Assembly (NCBI GenBank): GCA_036274675.1
Contig: DASUFE010000005.1
Span: 1-35,357, forward strand
From: DASUFE01 sp036274675
Lineage (GTDB): Bacteria; Pseudomonadota; Gammaproteobacteria; HTCC5015
Direction of reading: 5' to 3'
DNA: 35,357 nt
How positions within the stretch are numbered: the first letter of the stretch is position 1; every line of letters starts with the position of its first letter. Positions 26,967 to 35,357 of the stretch are shown here, one piece after another. The notes under the pieces were generated by a model. That model was not told the DNA's origin. It did no database searches and was given only the letters and a program-made list of their open reading frames with translations. Made by a program: the position numbers and the translations under genes.

Positions 26967-27605
26967 ATGCGGGATCAGCAGCAAGAACAAGGCACGGACG
27001 CGGCGCCGATCGATCTGTCAGTACTGGCGATCACCTTGCTCAAGGGCGTGATCTACCGGGAAAGCGACGAACGTCTGTGGACTGCGCTGCTGGGCCTGCA
27101 TGCGCGTGTGCGCGATTATGTAGCGGTGCTGGGCCTGGAACTGGTGCTGGATGAAGCCGAGGGTTATGCTTTTGTAAAAAGCAAACCCGAGCCTTCCGCG
27201 GAGGAAGGCGCACCCTCCACTCCCCGCCTGATGGCGCGGCGTCCATTGTCTTTTCCGGTCAGCCTGATACTGGCGCTGCTGCGTAAAAAGCTGGCGGAAT
27301 CCGATGCCAGCGGCGGCGACACGCGCCTGGTTCTGACCCGCGAGGCCATAGCCGAGATGATCCGTGTGTTTCTGCCCGAGAATAGCAACGAAGCCAGACT
27401 CCTCGACCAGATCGACACCCATATCAACAAAATCGTCGATCTGGGCTTTCTGCGCCGGCTCAAAGGCGGCAGCCCGCCCGAGTTCGAGGTGCGGCGGATT
27501 CTGAAAGCATTTGTCGACGCGCAATGGCTGGCGGATTTTGATGCGCGGCTGGCGGCATACCAGGCGCAATTGGCCGGCACCGCACACCCGGACAATACCC
27601 AATGA
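26967..27605 (+). CDS. jetB: Wadjet protein JetB (DUF4194)
   Basis: KITE-like subunit that binds the kleisin JetA in the Wadjet complex, analogous to MukE. It has 212 residues. Winged-helix content is seen in LAITLLKGVIYRESDERLW, ARRPLSFPVSLILALLRKKLAE (the family's hallmark R-P-L-S-F/Y segment) and INKIVDLGFLRRLKG. The start follows the jetA stop by 2 bp with GAGG just upstream. Its stop overlaps the jetC start as ATGA. The size and position between DUF3375 and the SMC-like gene are those of type I Wadjet. Confidence 0.93.
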   Translation: MRDQQQEQGTDAAPIDLSVLAITLLKGVIYRESDERLWTALLGLHARVRDYVAVLGLELVLDEAEGYAFVKSKPEPSAEEGAPSTPRLMARRPLSFPVSLILALLRKKLAESDASGGDTRLVLTREAIAEMIRVFLPENSNEARLLDQIDTHINKIVDLGFLRRLKGGSPPEFEVRRILKAFVDAQWLADFDARLAAYQAQLAGTAHPDNTQ

Positions 27606-30600
27606 AGGCGCCGCAACCCATGGCGCTGGATTTCGTCGCCGATGACGCGCTGTCCGGCTTCCGCCTGCAACGGCTGGAAATATTCAACTGGGGCACCTTT
27701 GACCGCCACGTCTGGACGCTCTCGCTCGGTGGCCGCAACGGCCTGCTCACCGGGGATATCGGTTCCGGCAAATCGACTCTGGTGGACGCCATTACCACTT
27801 TGCTGGTGCCGGCGCAGAAAGTCGCCTACAACAAGGCCGCCGGCGCCGACGCCAGAGAACGCACGTTGCGTTCTTACGTGCTGGGGTATTACAAATCGGA
27901 ACGCAACGAAGTGACGGGCGCGGCGAAGCCCGTGGCCCTGCGCAACCACAACAGCTACTCCGTGATTCTGGGCGTCTTTCACAACGCCGGCTACGATCAA
28001 ACCGTAACATTGGCGCAAGTCTTCTGGACGAAGGAACAACAGGGCCAGCCGGCGCGGTTTTTCGTCTGCGCAGAACGCGACCTTTCCATCACGGGGGATT
28101 TTTCAGGCTTCGGCTCCGATATCGCGCAATTGCGCAAGAAACTGCGAGCGGCCGGAGCGGAACTGCATGACAGCTTTCCCGGTTACGGCGCATGGTTCCG
28201 GCGGCGCTTTGGCATCGAGAACGATCAGGCCATGGAGCTGTTTCATCAGACCGTGTCGATGAAATCGGTCGGCAATCTCACCGATTTCGTGCGTAACCAT
28301 ATGCTGGAACCCTCCGACGTGGCACCGCGCATCCAGGCCCTGATCGGCCATTTCGACGATCTCACCCGGGCCCATGACGCGGTTCTCAAGGCCAAGCGCC
28401 AACTGGAACTTCTGACGCCGCTGGTATCCGATTGCGACCGCCATGAGCGGCTGTCGGCCGAACTGGAAAACCTGCGCCACTGCCGGGACGGGCTGAAACC
28501 GTTCTTCGCCGAACTGAAACTCGGCCTGCTGGAACGGCGCCTGGAATTGCTCAATGCCGACCACGTGCGTCTGCTCGCCCAAAAAGAACGCCGGTCGGAA
28601 GAACGCGATCAACTGCGCGGGGAGGAAGAAGGGCTCAAGCGCGCCATTTCCGAGCAGGGCGGTGACCGGCTGGAGCAGTTGGCGACCGAGATCCGCGAAC
28701 AGGAGCGCGAACGCCAGCGGCGGCGGGAACGGGCAGGCCGGTATACCGAATGGTTGCGCAGGATCGGCGAGCCGCCCGTCAACGATGAAGCCGCGTTCGA
28801 CGCGCAACGAAAGCGGATTACCGGGCGCCGCGAATCCCTGGACCAGCATGAGAGCGACGTGCAAAACCGGATCACCGAGTGGAGCGTGTCGTTGCGTGAG
28901 GGCAAACAGGAATACGATGCCTTGCAGGAAGAAATCGCCAGCCTCCGGGCCAGACGCAGCAACATTCCCAAGGCCCAGATCGGCCTGCGCGCCGCGTTGT
29001 GCCAGGCGCTGGATCTGGACGAGGGCAACATGCCCTTCGCCGGGGAGCTGCTGCAGGTAAAGGATGAGGCGCGCGACTGGGAAGGCGCCATTGAGCGTGT
29101 GTTGCGTAACTTCGGTCTTTCTCTGCTGGTGCCGGATGCGCATTACGCGGCAGTGGCCGCCTGGGTGGACCGTACTCATCTGACCGGCCGCCTGGTGTAT
29201 TTCCGGGTGCGTGCAGGCCGCCAGACGGATGTAACGACGGTGCACCCGGACTCACTGATCCGCATGTTATCCATCAAGCCGGATTCCCCCTTCTACGCCT
29301 GGCTGGAGCGCGAACTGGGCCAGCGTTTCGACATCGCCTGTTGCGACACACCGGAGCAGTTCCGCCGTGAAACCCGTGCATTGACGCGCAGCGGCCAGAT
29401 CAAGGCGCCGGGGGAACGACACGAAAAGGACGATCGCCACCGGCTTGACGATCGCGGCCGTTATGTACTCGGCTGGAGCAACGAGGCGAAAATCGCCACC
29501 CTCGATGCGCGGCGACTGTCCCTGGAAAAGAAACTGGGTGAGATCGCCGGCAATATCGCCGCTGCGCAGCAGGAAAAATCTTCATTGCGTGAACAGATAG
29601 AAGCGCTTACCGCGCTCAGGGAGTTCAACGAGTTCCGCGATGTGGACTGGGCCGCATGCGCAGCCGTCATCGCGCGCCTGGAAGATGAAAAAACACGCCT
29701 GGAGAACTCCAGTGACACCTTGCAGCAACTCAGCTCCAGTCTTGCCGGAGTACAAACCCGCCTGCGCGGGGTCGAAGATGCGCTTTCAAAGCTTGACCAG
29801 AGCCTCGGCGAGAATCAGGGAAAACGCGAGGCCGCGCAAGCATTGCTTGAAGAGACATCCGCCCTGGTCACGGAGGTCGATCCGGCCATCCGTGAGCGAC
29901 TGGAACAATTGCGCGCCGAAGTTCTGGGCGAACACCAGTTGTCCGTGGAATCCTGCGATAACCGCGAACGCGAGCTGCGCGAGAACCTGCAAGGGCGCAT
30001 CGACGCTGAATCCAAAGTGCTCGACAGGCTGTCCGCAAGCATAATCAAAGCCATGTCCGCTTTTAAGGACAGCTACAAGCTGGAAACCGCCGAATTCGAC
30101 GCCAGCCTGGAGGCCGCCTTCGAATACCGGAACCTGCTCGAACAATTGCAGCGCGACGACCTGCCGCGCTTTGAATCCCGTTTCAAGGAACTGCTGAACG
30201 TCAACACCATCAACGAGATCGCAAATTTCAGCGCGCAGCTTGCCCGTGAACGGGAAACCATCAAGGAACGAATAGCGCGCATCAACGAATCGCTGGCCCA
30301 GATCGACTACAATCCGGGACGTTATATTCGGCTGGAATTTCAGCCCAGCCCGGACGCTGAGATCCGCGATTTCCAGGCCGACTTGCGAGCCTGCACCGAA
30401 GACACCCTGACAGGCTCAGATGATGCGCAATATTCCGAGGCCAAATTTCTACAGGTCAAAGCCATTATTGATCGCTTCAAGGGCCGCGAAGGACTTTCCG
30501 AACAGGACCGGCGCTGGACCGCCAGGGTCACGGACGTGCGCAACTGGTTCCTGTTCGCCGCCAGCGAGCGGTGGCGCGAGGATGGCAGCGAGCACGAACA

Positions 30601-30964
30601 CTATTCGGATTCCGGCGGCAAGTCCGGCGGCCAGAAAGAAAAACTCGCCTATACCATTCTGGCCGCGAGCCTCGCCTACCAGTTCGGCCTCGAGTGGGGT
30701 GCCGTGCGTTCACGCTCGTTCCGCTTCGTGGTAATCGACGAAGCCTTCGGCCGCGGCTCCGATGAATCCGCCCAGTACGGCCTTAAACTGTTCCGGCAGC
30801 TCAATTTGCAGCTGCTCATCGTTACGCCGCTGCAGAAAATCCATGTCATCGAGCCCTTCGTCGCCAATGTCGGTTTCGTGCACAACAAGGATGGACAAGC
30901 TTCCGTATTACGCAATCTGTCCATCGAGGAATACCGGAAGAACAAAGCGGAATCCCCCACATGA
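27602..30964 (+). CDS. jetC: Wadjet SMC-like ATPase JetC
   Basis: MukB/SMC-type ATPase that drives DNA loop extrusion along plasmids. It has 1120 residues. An N-terminal head half carries the Walker A G51-D-I-G-S-G-K57-S. Long coiled-coil arms span ~270-480 and ~625-900 (rich in LEQLATEIREQERERQRRRE-like heptads), flanking a hinge region near 480-620. The C-terminal head half has the signature SGGKSGGQKEK (1004-1014) and Walker B FRFVVIDEAFG with D1046 and E1047, so the ATPase appears intact. It overlaps jetB and jetD by 4 bp each (ATGA), implying fixed subunit ratios by coupled translation. Confidence 0.96.
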   Translation: MKAPQPMALDFVADDALSGFRLQRLEIFNWGTFDRHVWTLSLGGRNGLLTGDIGSGKSTLVDAITTLLVPAQKVAYNKAAGADARERTLRSYVLGYYKSERNEVTGAAKPVALRNHNSYSVILGVFHNAGYDQTVTLAQVFWTKEQQGQPARFFVCAERDLSITGDFSGFGSDIAQLRKKLRAAGAELHDSFPGYGAWFRRRFGIENDQAMELFHQTVSMKSVGNLTDFVRNHMLEPSDVAPRIQALIGHFDDLTRAHDAVLKAKRQLELLTPLVSDCDRHERLSAELENLRHCRDGLKPFFAELKLGLLERRLELLNADHVRLLAQKERRSEERDQLRGEEEGLKRAISEQGGDRLEQLATEIREQERERQRRRERAGRYTEWLRRIGEPPVNDEAAFDAQRKRITGRRESLDQHESDVQNRITEWSVSLREGKQEYDALQEEIASLRARRSNIPKAQIGLRAALCQALDLDEGNMPFAGELLQVKDEARDWEGAIERVLRNFGLSLLVPDAHYAAVAAWVDRTHLTGRLVYFRVRAGRQTDVTTVHPDSLIRMLSIKPDSPFYAWLERELGQRFDIACCDTPEQFRRETRALTRSGQIKAPGERHEKDDRHRLDDRGRYVLGWSNEAKIATLDARRLSLEKKLGEIAGNIAAAQQEKSSLREQIEALTALREFNEFRDVDWAACAAVIARLEDEKTRLENSSDTLQQLSSSLAGVQTRLRGVEDALSKLDQSLGENQGKREAAQALLEETSALVTEVDPAIRERLEQLRAEVLGEHQLSVESCDNRERELRENLQGRIDAESKVLDRLSASIIKAMSAFKDSYKLETAEFDASLEAAFEYRNLLEQLQRDDLPRFESRFKELLNVNTINEIANFSAQLARERETIKERIARINESLAQIDYNPGRYIRLEFQPSPDAEIRDFQADLRACTEDTLTGSDDAQYSEAKFLQVKAIIDRFKGREGLSEQDRRWTARVTDVRNWFLFAASERWREDGSEHEHYSDSGGKSGGQKEKLAYTILAASLAYQFGLEWGAVRSRSFRFVVIDEAFGRGSDESAQYGLKLFRQLNLQLLIVTPLQKIHVIEPFVANVGFVHNKDGQASVLRNLSIEEYRKNKAESPT

Positions 30965-32139
30965 ACTGGACGACCGTGCGCGACCTTAAAGCGCAGTTGT
31001 TGCGGCAGTGGGAGCGGGGTAACCTGCTCCGCCCCCTGGCCGGAGGTGAGGACTGTTTCCCGCTGCGGCTGGTCCTGAAACGCCCCGCTTCCACCGATTT
31101 GACATCCCGGTTCGAGGCGGTGCGCGACTGGGTTGCCCAATTCAAAGCAGCGCAATTCGTCCGCATTGAGTGGCGGGATGTACGCCATCCGGTCATGGGA
31201 GCTCAACGCCTGCCGCAGTCGGCCTGGATTGACAGCCCGGATCAGGCCGTCGCCTGGTTGAGCAAACGAACTGAGATGGAACGATTCAAGGCGATTGTGG
31301 AACAGACTCGCTCCCGATACCCCGTACTGCTGGAGTGGCTGGCGCGATTCCCCTTACAGGCTATTGATCTTGCGGAACACTGGGCGCTCCTGCTCGATGT
31401 GGTGGAGTGGATTCAAGAACATCCCCAACCCGGCTGCTACCTGCGCCAGGTGGATGTGCCGGGAGTCCACACCAAATTTATCGAACGCCATAAAGCGGTA
31501 CTGATTCAACTATTGGACCGAGTATTGCCTCCCAACAGGGTTATCCAGGAATACAGGGGTATCGACGGCTTTGCCGCGCGCTACGGCTTCATCGACAAAC
31601 CAGAGCGCATTCGCTTCCGCGTGCTGGATAAAGCCATTGATTTCCCGCCCGGCACGGAACACTCCGATGTAACCCTGGACGCTGAAAGTTTCGCCCGCCT
31701 GAACATACCCGTACGGCGGGTATTCATCACCGAAAATGAAATCAACTTCCTCGCATTTCCTCCTGTCCAAGAAGCCATCGTTATTTTCGGAAAAGGCTAC
31801 GGGTGGACCACTTTGGCGCCCGCCCGCTGGCTTGATCGCTGCTCATTGCATTACTGGGGCGATATCGACACTCATGGTTTCGTCATTCTCGATCAATTAC
31901 GAATGAAATTTCCCTCCGTCGAGTCTTTTTTCATGGACAGGGAGACTCTGATGGTGCATCGGAGCCTGTGGGGCACGGAGGACAAACAAGCGACACATGA
32001 TCTGCCTGCTCTGAACGAAACAGAGAGAGCGCTTTACGATGAACTGCGGGACAACCGCATCCGCGAAAAACTCAGACTCGAACAGGAACACATCGGATTC
32101 AACTGGCTGCTAAAAGCCCTGACTGAGTTCAGGGGATAA
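30961..32139 (+). CDS. jetD: Wadjet nuclease JetD (DUF3322-DUF2220, TOPRIM)
   Basis: Topoisomerase VI-like nuclease that cuts plasmid DNA once the JetABC motors stall on a small circle. It has 392 residues. The N-terminal DUF3322 part (~1-190) contains TVRDLKAQLLRQWERGNLLR and HTKFIERHKAVLIQLLD. The C-terminal DUF2220 TOPRIM part has E258 in ITENEINFLAFP, the glycine-rich GKGYGW, and metal-binding D301-I-D303-T-H-G in YWGDIDTHGF. All key acidic residues are present, so the nuclease should be active. It ends the operon; no clear terminator follows in the 96 bp before the convergent cupin gene. Confidence 0.95.
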   Translation: MNWTTVRDLKAQLLRQWERGNLLRPLAGGEDCFPLRLVLKRPASTDLTSRFEAVRDWVAQFKAAQFVRIEWRDVRHPVMGAQRLPQSAWIDSPDQAVAWLSKRTEMERFKAIVEQTRSRYPVLLEWLARFPLQAIDLAEHWALLLDVVEWIQEHPQPGCYLRQVDVPGVHTKFIERHKAVLIQLLDRVLPPNRVIQEYRGIDGFAARYGFIDKPERIRFRVLDKAIDFPPGTEHSDVTLDAESFARLNIPVRRVFITENEINFLAFPPVQEAIVIFGKGYGWTTLAPARWLDRCSLHYWGDIDTHGFVILDQLRMKFPSVESFFMDRETLMVHRSLWGTEDKQATHDLPALNETERALYDELRDNRIREKLRLEQEHIGFNWLLKALTEFRG

Positions 32140-32235
32140 TTTGGGCGCAGCATGGATCGAATCCTGACGATCGGCTTCTACCAGCACGCAAGCGATGCAG
32201 CCCCGCCCATCGGGCGCGGATCGAAACCAGACCCA

Positions 32236-32574
32236 TTACTCCCGTCGCGGTTCGAACAGAATGGTCAGCAACAGCGAAGCGTCTTCCATGCCTTCCACCG
32301 AGTGCATTTCGCCGCGATCGAGATACACCCAATCACCGGCGCCCAATTCAAGCGCGGACCGCTCCAGGCTGAGTCGCACGCGGCCTTCCAGGCAATGCAG
32401 GGTGATATGGCCGGCGACTTTGTGCGGGGCGATGCTCTCCCCGGCGCGCACGATCATGCGGATCGCCTCGAAGTGCCCGGTCTTGACGAGCGCCGTGTTC
32501 TTCGCGTTCTGCAGCCCCGGCCCGAGCGGGCGCAGGTTGACGATCTCTCCCGCTCTGGCATGATGCAACGACAT
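32236..32574 (-). CDS. Small cupin-domain protein
   Basis: A 112-residue single-domain cupin. Motif 1 is GESIAPHKVAGHITLHCLEGRVRL, with two histidines and a position usually taken by glutamate; motif 2 is LGAGDWVYLDRGEMHSVEG, with a histidine. It therefore probably binds a metal, but with a slightly variant site. Substrate unknown; small cupins include isomerases, dioxygenases and sensors. GGAGG lies 10 nt before the ATG. It converges on jetD. Confidence 0.85.
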   Translation of the reverse strand: MSLHHARAGEIVNLRPLGPGLQNAKNTALVKTGHFEAIRMIVRAGESIAPHKVAGHITLHCLEGRVRLSLERSALELGAGDWVYLDRGEMHSVEGMEDASLLLTILFEPRRE

Positions 32575-32791
32575 AGGCAGGTTTCCTCCATTGAATATTT
32601 TCAGCGACGGTCATCCATGATTCACGCCTGCGGCGGGCCTGTCAATCCGCGCATCAAGATGTCGCTTTCAAGGGGCAAGGCCCGCGCCGCGGCGGGTGAT
32701 CTCTGCGGCGGTCATCACTCAGTTATTTCATCGAACGCGGTACCACCAGTCTCAGCGCTCAAGCCATCGAGGGAACCAGGAACATAAAACC

Positions 32792-33529
32792 ATGAGCCTT
32801 TGGAACAAAGCACTCGCCGGCGGCCGCATGATCATCGGAATCCTGCGGCGCAACCGCAATCAGTTGCATACCCTGCTCTGGCTCGCGCTGTTGCTGGTCG
32901 GCGCCGGGGTCTTCATTGAACTCGCCGATGAAGTGATGGCAGGAGAAACCAGCCGCATCGATGAGTACATTCTTCTGTCCTTGCGCAATCCGGCCGATCT
33001 TTCCGATCCGGTCGGGCCCGGATGGGTGGAAGAAATGGGGCGCGACTTCAGCGCCCTCGGCAGCGCGGGCGTGCTGGCCTTCATCACCTTCGCCACACTG
33101 GGCTATCTGCTGCTATCCCGGCACTACCGGAGCGCAGTGTTTACCGCCATCGCCATCTCCGGAGGCGTGCTGGTTAAAATTCTTCTGAAAACAGGCTTCG
33201 ATCGCCCGCGACCGGAACTGGTGCCACACGAAACCATCGTCTACAGCACCAGCTTCCCCAGCGGCCACTCCATGATGGCCGCCATCGTCTACCTCACCCT
33301 CGCCGCACTGCTCGCGCGCATACACCCGCAACATGCATTGAAGGCCTACCTGCTCAGCATCGCGGCGCTCATAACCCTGCTCATCGGCATAAGCCGCGTT
33401 TACCTGGGCGTGCATTGGCCATCCGATGTACTCGCAGGCTGGGCAATCGGCGCGGCATGGGCCGCCTTATGCTGGCTGATCGCCGGCTGGTTACAACGGC
33501 GAGGGATGGTGGAATCCGAGAATGGGTGA
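32792..33529 (+). CDS. PAP2-family membrane phosphatase
   Basis: A 245-residue integral membrane protein with about five transmembrane helices (for example LHTLLWLALLLVGAGVFIEL, VLAFITFATLGYLLL, AYLLSIAALITLLIGI). It carries the full PAP2 phosphatase signature: KTGFDRPRPE, FPSGHS and SRVYLGVHWPSDVLAG, with the catalytic histidine pair. Relatives dephosphorylate undecaprenyl pyrophosphate, phosphatidylglycerophosphate or phosphatidic acid; which applies here cannot be told. I chose ATG 32792 with AGGAA 10 nt upstream. The frame opens earlier at 32696, but those 32 residues overlap the cupin promoter region and are not signal-like. Confidence 0.92.
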   Translation: MSLWNKALAGGRMIIGILRRNRNQLHTLLWLALLLVGAGVFIELADEVMAGETSRIDEYILLSLRNPADLSDPVGPGWVEEMGRDFSALGSAGVLAFITFATLGYLLLSRHYRSAVFTAIAISGGVLVKILLKTGFDRPRPELVPHETIVYSTSFPSGHSMMAAIVYLTLAALLARIHPQHALKAYLLSIAALITLLIGISRVYLGVHWPSDVLAGWAIGAAWAALCWLIAGWLQRRGMVESENG

Positions 33530-33606
33530 AACACCCTTTATTCAGCATTGTTGGAAATCGTGGCCTGCCCAAATTGTTCCGATGTTAATCACGTAGTTTG
33601 GATTAT

Positions 33607-33708
33607 TCATAAGGTGAACTGCTCCACGTAATCACCGTAGCTCATGGCGTCGTCGCGAAGTACATTGCAGTAATTCCAGAATTTCTTGGCGATATTAACC
33701 GCGTTCAT
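33607..33708 (-). pseudogene. Remnant of hsdM (type I restriction-modification methylase), N-terminal 33 codons only
   Basis: The frame reads MNAVNIAKKFWNYCNVLRDD then AMSYGDYVEQFTL and stops at TGA. This is the characteristic start of HsdM, whose normal length is ~500 residues; beyond the stop no further HsdM-like sequence is present. The gene was therefore truncated by deletion or rearrangement, and no hsdS or hsdR is seen in the window. It sits between the PAP2 gene and the DUF3800 gene, consistent with an eroding defence island. Confidence 0.8.
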
Positions 33709-33711
33709 AAG

Positions 33712-33834
33712 TTATTGTTTTTTCTCATTCCGAAGATTTAATTCGAGCAATTCCTTGAACTCCATGGCAATTGCTACTATATTCCACGGCCAGACGGGTA
33801 AGTCCTGTTGCGTGCCTGGAACGTTCCCTTCCAT
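33712..33834 (-). CDS. Short 40-codon frame directly before the hsdM remnant
   Basis: ATG 33834 reads MEGNVPGTQQDLPVWPWNIV then AIAMEFKELLELNLRNEKKQ and stops 3 bp before the hsdM remnant's ATG. It could be a real leader gene of the lost restriction-modification operon, a C-terminal fragment of another lost gene, or chance. I recognise no family. The tight spacing is the only support. Confidence 0.3.
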   Translation of the reverse strand: MEGNVPGTQQDLPVWPWNIVAIAMEFKELLELNLRNEKKQ

Positions 33835-33882
33835 CGGTTGGCTAGAGTTCCGGGATTATCGGCGCAACAGGGTCCGTCTTTT

Positions 33883-34542
33883 TTATGCCTGCCTCAAATA
33901 CTCGGTCTCGTAGGATATATGTGACCGATAAACACCGTACCATTCCCGATCGCCATGCTCATATTTACGGAATACCCCCCAGCAAAATAAATCCACGGCT
34001 TGCAAACCGGCATTTGCGCTGGAACCTTCATGGTAGATATTCAAAGGCACATCCAAGGGCAGTAGCGCTTCCAGTTGATTGCCGATGTATTGATTAAAAT
34101 CAGCAATCTCATCTTTGTTCTTGCACTTGTCTACAATCAATGTCACCGCATTTCCTGGTTCACGCAAATCAATCTGCTCGATCAGAATCCGGGCGATATA
34201 GTTATAGAGCTTCTTCTTGCCCTGCTTGGTTTGCAGATGGTCAAAAACCCGGCGCTTATTCAGAACGATGGCATATAAACTCCAGCCAGTTTTGGGAGAG
34301 TGCCGGTAGAAATAGCGTTTCACATTAATCGTTGTTCCGGTTCCCTTCAACTCATGAACGGAGTAACCGCCCTTCCTGCCCTTATTCAATTTATTCTTGA
34401 TGGTACGGGTAATGGATTTTTTGAATGCCCTGGTAACGGTGCTGTTATTGCACACCAAAAGGGTGATAACAAATTTCTCAGATGGATGTTTAGTTTCAAA
34501 ATCGAAACCCAGATCGCCGGATTCATCAAGATAGATGATCAA
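33883..34542 (-). CDS. DUF3800 domain protein
   Basis: A 219-residue protein starting IIYLDESGDLGF, the hallmark of DUF3800, which is predicted to be RNase H-like. It has a later acidic motif (LIVDKCKNKDEIADF) and GLQAVDLFCWGVFRKYE, whose QxxD is typical of the C-terminal active-site part. The function is not established; such genes are frequent in phage and defence neighbourhoods. The start codon is TTG (34542), supported by GGGGG 6 nt upstream and by the family's usual first residues. Upstream the 227 bp to yceH hold no gene I can support. The position beside a broken hsdM fits accessory DNA. Confidence 0.85.
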   Translation of the reverse strand: MIIYLDESGDLGFDFETKHPSEKFVITLLVCNNSTVTRAFKKSITRTIKNKLNKGRKGGYSVHELKGTGTTINVKRYFYRHSPKTGWSLYAIVLNKRRVFDHLQTKQGKKKLYNYIARILIEQIDLREPGNAVTLIVDKCKNKDEIADFNQYIGNQLEALLPLDVPLNIYHEGSSANAGLQAVDLFCWGVFRKYEHGDREWYGVYRSHISYETEYLRQA

Positions 34543-34769
34543 AATACCCCCGAAATTTATTCAGCCCGAAACAGGCGTATATTCTATGCGCAGCAATTCG
34601 CGCAGGAAATGAATTTCTGCGCCCCAAAGCACACAAAAGGCAAGGGCCTACGGAAAATCGATTGCATCGAGCCAAGTTTTTAACGGCTTGGCGTAGAAGC
34701 AGAATGCGTTCTTGAAATAATGCCGGGGTTATTGCGCCGAAGTCGCGCTGGATTTTAATGCAAGATCTC

Positions 34770-35357
34770 TCATAAGCCCGAGCGTTCAAGCAACAGAGCC
34801 ACCTGTTGCTCCAGCTTGGCGATGCGTTCTTCCAGATCGGCATTGGCGGAGCGAGTTACTCGTTCAGGTTGACTGGCCTGAATCCCCGGCTTCCCACACA
34901 GCAAATGCATATACCGGTCTTCACGTTGCCCGCTTTGACGGGGAATTTTCTGCACCAGCGGCTCAGCACGCTGAGCAAGCGCGTTGACGGTATTTTCAAC
35001 CGCAGCCGCATCCTGAAACTGCCACATCCTCTGACTGCGCGTTAATAATTCATTCAGGGTTTGCGGCCCCCGCAACAGCATAATATTCAGCACGGCTTGG
35101 CCTGCTTTATCCAGATTAAGAGTTTTCGTCAGCTTCTGCGCGTAACGATCGGCACGAGCTCCCGACTCACCCGAAACCAGTTGCCGCTCCTGCAGCTGAC
35201 GAACGCAACTGCCGACCTCGCCCTGGGTCAACTCCATCACCGGCTCGCGGCTGGTTTTTTGATTACAGGCCAAGGTCAGGCTGTTCAAAGTCAGCGGGTA
35301 ATTTTCCGGAGTCGTTAACTCCTTTTCCATCATCGCGCCCAAAATGCGCGCTTCCAC
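34770..35357 (-). CDS. yceH: YceH/DUF480 family protein (partial, N-terminus beyond window)
   Basis: 195 residues visible, lacking only about the first 7-8. The sequence EARILGAMMEKELTTPENYPLTLNSL, ACNQKTSREPVMELT, LLRGPQTLNELLTRSQRMWQF and QREDRYMHLL matches YceH, a protein with two winged-helix domains. It ends in a coiled coil (LEERIAKLEQQVALLLE). The exact function is unknown, although the fold suggests nucleic acid binding. The codon at the window edge is GTG encoding an internal valine, not the real start. Confidence 0.93.
   Translation of the reverse strand: MEARILGAMMEKELTTPENYPLTLNSLTLACNQKTSREPVMELTQGEVGSCVRQLQERQLVSGESGARADRYAQKLTKTLNLDKAGQAVLNIMLLRGPQTLNELLTRSQRMWQFQDAAAVENTVNALAQRAEPLVQKIPRQSGQREDRYMHLLCGKPGIQASQPERVTRSANADLEERIAKLEQQVALLLERSGL

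Noticed and set aside
34543..34769. Possible gene remnant between DUF3800 and yceH
   Set aside because: Minus-strand frames give short plausible-looking pieces such as EIHFLRELLRIEY but are broken by stops and match nothing I can name.

Overview
The window looks like chromosome of a moderately GC-rich gammaproteobacterium. This is inferred from gene order and protein character: rpe-gph-trpE; tkt-gap-pgk-pyk; and rpoD followed by a tRNA-Ile(CAU), as in Escherichia coli rpoD-ileX. No rRNA or other species-level marker is present, so I do not name a genus.

Layout. Positions 1-3846 (minus strand) hold trpE (cut by the window edge), gph, rpe, a small c-type cytochrome and a 1-Cys peroxiredoxin. 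Positions 3992-6452 (plus) hold a DUF4404 protein, an OsmC-like protein and a CHASE-GGDEF diguanylate cyclase. They converge on a large LysM lytic transglycosylase (minus). A gene-poor stretch of about 800 bp follows, then purC and bioD (plus). Positions 11299-17948 (minus) carry a central-carbon cluster, tkt-gap-pgk-pyk, headed by a thioredoxin-fold gene. rpoD (plus) is followed by a strong terminator, a palindromic repeat and a tRNA-Ile(CAU) gene split after its anticodon by a 240-nt group I intron.

From 20.5 kb the content becomes accessory: a nucleotidyltransferase overlapping a 57-residue gene, a 59-residue gene, a small membrane-anchored protein, an interspersed repeat and recQ. Positions 23.97-32.14 kb form the most interesting unit: a complete type I Wadjet anti-plasmid system (jetA-jetB-jetC-jetD). 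It is preceded by, and translationally coupled to, a winged-helix/Fic-domain protein whose catalytic histidine is replaced by glutamine. A well-spaced sigma-70 promoter in front of that gene is overlaid by two copies of a long palindrome with arms TAGTGGYGCA/TGCGCCACTA. I propose that the Fic-like protein is a repurposed autoregulator of the Wadjet operon. Beyond this lie a cupin, a PAP2 phosphatase, a truncated start of a type I restriction-modification hsdM gene, a DUF3800 protein and the partial yceH gene. Together these suggest a defence island.

How the parts fit: the left two thirds is housekeeping metabolism (tryptophan, purine, biotin, Calvin/pentose/glycolytic carbon, peroxide defence, c-di-GMP) plus the primary sigma factor. 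The right third is mobile or defence DNA inserted beyond the rpoD-tRNA locus.
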